64,000 nucleotides of DNA from Serratia ficaria (GTDB taxonomy: Bacteria; Pseudomonadota; Gammaproteobacteria; Enterobacterales; Enterobacteriaceae). Made by a program: the position numbers and the translations under genes. The DNA is taken from the NCBI RefSeq assembly GCF_900187015.1, contig NZ_LT906479.1, positions 5,084,001-5,148,000 of the forward strand, given 5' to 3'. The stretch's first letter is position 1. Each line of letters starts with the position of its first letter. The notes beneath the pieces are model-generated. The model was not told where the DNA came from and searched no databases. It was given only the letters and a program-made list of their open reading frames with translations. This document shows, piece by piece, positions 60,578 to 64,000 of the stretch.

Positions 60578-63379
60578 TCAATGCGCTTCATCCCAGTTGA
60601 TGCCCACGCCGACATCCACCTTCAGCGGCACCGCCAGCGCCATGCTGCTTTCCATCAGTTCGCGGATGCGATCGCTGGACGCTTCAATCACCGATTCATG
60701 CACCTCGAACACCAGTTCATCGTGTACCTGCATGATCATGCGCACCAACGGCTGCTCCTGCCCCTGCAGCCAGGCGTCGACTTCGATCATCGCCCGCTTG
60801 ATAATATCCGCGGCGGTGCCCTGCATCGGGGCGTTGATCGCCGCGCGCTCTGCGGCCTTGCGGCGCATGCCGTTGCTGGAGCGCACGTCCGGCAGGTACA
60901 AGCGGCGACCGTCCAGAGTGCTGACGTAGCCCTGCTCAGCGGCCTGCTGACGAGTGCGTTCCATGTAATCCAGCACCCCGGGGTAACGCTCGAAGTAGAG
61001 GTCCATATAGCGCTGGGCTTCGCCGCGCGGGATCCCCAGCTGGCGCGCCAGGCCGAAGGCGCTCATGCCGTAAATCAGGCCAAAGTTGATCGCTTTGGCG
61101 CTGCGGCGCTGCTCGCCGGTCACTTTGTCCAGCGGCACGCCAAACACCTCGGCTGCCGTAGCGCGGTGAATGTCTTTACCCTCGGCAAAGGCCTTCAGCA
61201 GCCCTTCGTCCTGCGACAGATGCGCCATGATGCGCAGTTCGATTTGCGAATAGTCGGCCGCGACGATGCGGTAGCCCTCGGGCGCGATAAACGCCTGGCG
61301 AATGCGCCGGCCTTCGTCGTTGCGCACCGGGATGTTCTGCAGGTTCGGATCGCTGGACGAGAGACGCCCGGTAGCCGTTACCGCCTGATGATAAGAGGTG
61401 TGCACCCGACCGCTGACCGGATTGATCATCAGCGGCAGCTTATCGGTATAGGTGGTTTTCAGCTTCGCCAGGCCGCGGTACTCCAGGATCACCTTAGGCA
61501 AAGGATAATCCAGCGCCAGCTCGGCCAGCACCTCTTCATTGGTCGATGGCGCGCCGCCCGGGGTTTTCTTCAGCACCGGCAGCTTTTGCTTCTCATACAG
61601 GATCGCCTGCAGCTGTTTGGTCGACGCCAGGTTAAAGGGTTCTTCCGCCAACTCATGCGCCTGAATTTCCAGCTCGCCGAGGCGCTTGGCCAGCTCCTGC
61701 GAATGGGCAGCCAGGATAGCCGGGTCGATCAGCACCCCGGTACGTTCGATATGCGACAGCACCGGCAACAACGGCATCTCAATCTGATTGAACACCGTCA
61801 GCAGTTCGGCGCTTTGCTGCAGCTGCGGCCACATCGCCAAATGCAGCTGCAGCGTGACGTCGGCGTCTTCCGCGGCGTAGGGCGCCGCCTGCTCCAGGGC
61901 GATTTGGTTGAACGTCAGCTGGTTTTTGCCCTTGCCGGCGATCTCTTCAAAGGTGATGGTCTTATGGCCCAAATAGCGGTCGGCCAGGCTGTCCATATCA
62001 TGGCGGCCGCCGACGCTGTCCAGCACGTAGGATTCGAGCATGGTGTCGAAGGCGATGCCGCGCATATTAATGCCATAGCGCGCCAGCAGGCTCATATCGA
62101 ACTTCAGGTTTTGCCCGACCTTCAGCGCCTTTTCGTCTTCCAGCAGCGGTTTGAGCGTTTCCAGCACATAGGCGCGATCCAGCTGCGCAGGCGCGTCCAG
62201 ATAATCATGCGCCACCGGCAGGTAGGCGGCTTCGCCCGGCGCCACGGCGAACGACAGGCCAATCAGGTTGGCGCTCAGGGTGTCCAGGCCGTCGGTTTCG
62301 GTATCAAAGGCGAACACCTCGGCCTTTTTCAAGCGCTGCAGCCAAACGGCGAAGGTGTCTTCGTCCAGAATGGTGACATAGCCGTCCTGGGACAGTCTCG
62401 CTTCCGCTGCGGCCTTTGGCGCTTCCGGCGCGGCGGCGGCGGGTTTCGCCGCACCGGCGGTTCTCACCCCGGCGCCTTTTTTGTTTTCCAGCCAGACGCC
62501 GGCTTCCACATCCGCCAGCCAGCGTTTGAATTCATATTGTTTGAACAGCTGCTGCAGCACGTCGGCGTCCGGTGCGGACACCTCCAGATCGGCGCAGGAG
62601 AGTTCCAGCTCGACGTCGGTCTTGATCGTCGCCAGCTGGTAAGAGAGGTAGGCCACCTCTTTATTTTGCTCCAGCTTGGCGGCCATGGTCTTGGCGCCGC
62701 GGAAGCTGAGCGTGGCGATGCTGTCCAGGTTGCCGTACAGCGCATCCAGTCCGCCCACGCCCTGCAGCAGCGCCTGGGCGGTTTTCTCGCCCACGCCCGG
62801 CACACCCGGGATGTTATCCGAGGCATCGCCCATCAGCGCCAGGTAGTCGATAATCAGCGCCGGCGGAATGCCGTACTTGTCGCACACTTCCTGCGGACCG
62901 AGAATGCTGTTGTTCATGGTGTTGATCAGGGTGACGTTCGGCGTGACCAACTGCGCCATGTCTTTGTCCCCGGTGCTGATCAACACCGCATGGCCGGCTT
63001 TTTCCGCCTCCAGCGCCAGGGTACCGATAACGTCGTCGGCCTCTACGCCTGGCGTGACCAGCAGCGGCAGCCCCATCGCCTTGACCATTTTGTGCAGCGG
63101 CTCGATCTGCGCCCGCAGATCGTCTGGCATCGGCGGCCGATGCGACTTGTACTCTGCGAACAGCTCATCGCGGAAGGTTTTCCCTTTGGCATCAAACACC
63201 ACCGCAACGTGGCTGGGCTGGTACTGCAGCAACAGGCTGCGCAGCATATTCAGCACGCCGTACATCGCTCCGGTCGGCTCGCCCGCCGAGTTGGTCAGCG
63301 GAGGGAAAGCGTGGTAAGCACGGTAGAGGTAGGAGGAACCGTCAACCAGGATTAATGGGTTTTCTGCAATCTGGGCCAT
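60578..63379 (-). CDS. polA: DNA polymerase I
   Basis: Pol I removes RNA primers and fills gaps in replication and repair. It is 933 aa; E. coli has 928. The 5' nuclease domain (residues 1-290) shows [20 protein letters not shown] and [21 protein letters not shown] low-complexity Ala-rich linker ([16 protein letters not shown]) near 315 accounts for the extra residues. The 3'-5' exonuclease domain keeps its acidic residues ([11 protein letters not shown]), so proofreading should be active. Polymerase motifs A ([20 protein letters not shown]) and C ([11 protein letters not shown]) are intact. Its upstream region carries DnaA-box-like sequences. Confidence 0.97.
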   Translation of the reverse strand: MAQIAENPLILVDGSSYLYRAYHAFPPLTNSAGEPTGAMYGVLNMLRSLLLQYQPSHVAVVFDAKGKTFRDELFAEYKSHRPPMPDDLRAQIEPLHKMVKAMGLPLLVTPGVEADDVIGTLALEAEKAGHAVLISTGDKDMAQLVTPNVTLINTMNNSILGPQEVCDKYGIPPALIIDYLALMGDASDNIPGVPGVGEKTAQALLQGVGGLDALYGNLDSIATLSFRGAKTMAAKLEQNKEVAYLSYQLATIKTDVELELSCADLEVSAPDADVLQQLFKQYEFKRWLADVEAGVWLENKKGAGVRTAGAAKPAAAAPEAPKAAAEARLSQDGYVTILDEDTFAVWLQRLKKAEVFAFDTETDGLDTLSANLIGLSFAVAPGEAAYLPVAHDYLDAPAQLDRAYVLETLKPLLEDEKALKVGQNLKFDMSLLARYGINMRGIAFDTMLESYVLDSVGGRHDMDSLADRYLGHKTITFEEIAGKGKNQLTFNQIALEQAAPYAAEDADVTLQLHLAMWPQLQQSAELLTVFNQIEMPLLPVLSHIERTGVLIDPAILAAHSQELAKRLGELEIQAHELAEEPFNLASTKQLQAILYEKQKLPVLKKTPGGAPSTNEEVLAELALDYPLPKVILEYRGLAKLKTTYTDKLPLMINPVSGRVHTSYHQAVTATGRLSSSDPNLQNIPVRNDEGRRIRQAFIAPEGYRIVAADYSQIELRIMAHLSQDEGLLKAFAEGKDIHRATAAEVFGVPLDKVTGEQRRSAKAINFGLIYGMSAFGLARQLGIPRGEAQRYMDLYFERYPGVLDYMERTRQQAAEQGYVSTLDGRRLYLPDVRSSNGMRRKAAERAAINAPMQGTAADIIKRAMIEVDAWLQGQEQPLVRMIMQVHDELVFEVHESVIEASSDRIRELMESSMALAVPLKVDVGVGINWDEAH

Positions 63380-63504
63380 AGCGTTTCTTTATCGTGATCG
63401 GACATAGCGGTAAGCATGCCATAGGTGGCCGCCGGAGACGAACCTTAGCGTGCATTACGGGTGAAAATGATGGGATTGTGCGAGAGGATCCACAAGATCC
63501 CTGC

Positions 63505-63654
63505 TGTGGATAACTTTGTGCATAGAAAAGATAACGGATTATAACGATGCGATCATCGTTATAATTAAGAATAAAATTCCTATTGAAATCACTGCGTTAA
63601 ATGAATGGTTTTTACCGACGGATAATTATCGGCTTTTATTCAATTTGTGGATAT
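63505..63654. promoter_or_regulatory. Cluster of DnaA-box-like sequences upstream of polA
   Basis: TGTGGATAA (63505-63513) is a perfect DnaA box in reverse orientation. TGTGCATAG (63517-63525) and TGTGGATAT (63646-63654) each match the consensus at 8 of 9 positions. DnaA stimulation of polA has been reported in E. coli. The 499-bp polA-yihG gap is AT-rich and contains these boxes, a perfect palindrome (63538-63565) and presumably both divergent promoters. Confidence 0.6.
63538..63565. repeat. Perfect 12-bp inverted repeat in the polA-yihG gap
   Basis: ATTATAACGATG (63538-63549) and CATCGTTATAAT (63554-63565) are exact reverse complements with a CGAT spacer. The GATC at 63551-63554 is a Dam site at the centre. 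There is no T-tract, and it is about 160 bases upstream of polA, so it looks like an operator. Confidence 0.7.
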
Positions 63655-63878
63655 AACTTGCATCGGATTTTAATCGCGCTATTAATCAAATTCAGCGCCT
63701 CAATTACCATAGCACAAGATGAGCAGGTTGCACAAAAACCCAGCAAATGACTATTTCGCCCCGGCGGGAAAACAGTGATTTTTAGCGGCGCTTTCCTTTG
63801 GCGGTTTCTGTTAAAATATTTTTTTGTTCATGCACTCCGCCATGTAACGATGTTCCCATAAACCGTCAGCCCATAACC

Positions 63879-64000
63879 ATGCCAAAATTGTTAGCCCCTG
63901 TTATTTTTATCATTTCTGCCATGCTTACCATTTTGGTGACGGTGCTGTGTTCGATCCCCATCACGCTGGCCGGTATCGTAAAGCTATTGGTGCCCATCCC
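63879..64000 (+). CDS. yihG: YihG-type acyltransferase, N-terminal fragment
   Basis: The frame starts at ATG 63879 and runs off the window (40 complete codons). The visible part is MPKLLAPVIFIISAMLTILV, a hydrophobic segment, continued by TVLCSIPITLAGIVKLLVPIP. This matches the membrane-anchored N-terminus of E. coli YihG, a putative acyltransferase of the PlsC family divergent from polA. TTAAAATATT near 63811 may be its -10 region. The catalytic domain is outside the window, so the function rests on this match and synteny. Confidence 0.8.
   Translation, partial: MPKLLAPVIFIISAMLTILVTVLCSIPITLAGIVKLLVPI

Noticed and set aside
60581..63355. A 924-codon open frame antisense to polA, and similar long antisense frames over gpmI (5122-6663), spoT (37246-39306), xanP and yicH (45105-46874) and waaA (23924-25231)
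   Set aside because: They mirror highly expressed, GC-rich genes codon for codon and have compositions rich in His, Arg, Gln and Val without motifs. They are artefacts of third-position GC bias.
63466..63540. A 25-codon ORF upstream of polA, starting MMGLCERIHK
   Set aside because: Weak ribosome-binding site, and its sequence is explained by the DnaA boxes.
63481..63660. A chromosomal replication origin
   Set aside because: Three DnaA-like boxes and several GATC sites suggest it, but the number is too small, there are no 13-mer AT repeats, and the neighbours (polA, yihG) are not those of oriC.

Overview
This window is a chromosomal segment of an enteric gammaproteobacterium, almost certainly Serratia (S. 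marcescens group). Nearly every protein aligns from memory, end to end, with its Escherichia coli homologue. The lipopolysaccharide core locus, however, is of the Serratia/Klebsiella type (waaQ, wabG, wabH, waaE and a WabN-like deacetylase) rather than the E. coli type. The DNA is GC-rich with strong third-position bias, which produces very long antisense shadow frames. I see no phage, insertion sequence, CRISPR array, tRNA or rRNA.

Layout. 1-5000: the 3' end of cpxA, trmL, a DUF3313 lipoprotein, then the leftward cluster yibN-grxC-secB-gpsA-cysE. 5155-9005: rightward gpmI-envC-yibQ (glycolysis and cell-separation peptidoglycan hydrolysis). 9047-11278: leftward kbl-tdh (threonine degradation). 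11519-25870: the LPS core locus hldD-waaF-waaC-waaZ-like-waaL, two leftward genes (a GT9 enzyme and a WabN-like deacetylase), waaQ-wabG-wabH, another leftward GT9 gene, then waaA-waaE-coaD. 25876-33302: mutM, rpmB-rpmG, radC, coaBC-dut, slmA, rph-pyrE with its attenuator, and yicC. 33563-36079: a NupC-type transporter, a DUF3574 lipoprotein and yicG. 36292-42154: gmk-rpoZ-spoT-trmH-recG (nucleotide and stringent-response cluster). 42201-51859: gltS, xanP, yicH, fabY, yihY-dtd, yihX and typA. 52231-56297: glnA-glnL-glnG with a full nitrogen-control region. 56411-64000: yshB, a yihI-small ORF-hemN operon, the csrC regulatory RNA, yihA (engB), Spot 42 RNA, polA and the start of yihG.

Functional links. 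The central block builds the inner and outer LPS core and contains five GT9 heptosyltransferase-family proteins, a GalA transferase, a GlcNAc transferase and a deacetylase. This fits a GlcN-containing core carrying extra heptoses. The glutamine synthetase block keeps recognisable CRP, NtrC and sigma-54 sites. Three RNA-level regulators are visible: the pyrE attenuator, CsrC and Spot 42.

Nothing here looks like a wholly new system. The items most worth a second look are a 57-codon basic membrane ORF packed between yihI and hemN, a csrC-locus RNA with about 22 GGA motifs, a repeat-rich rpmB leader, a palindrome plus DnaA boxes between polA and yihG, and terminator hairpins that overlap the translation starts of trmL and envC.
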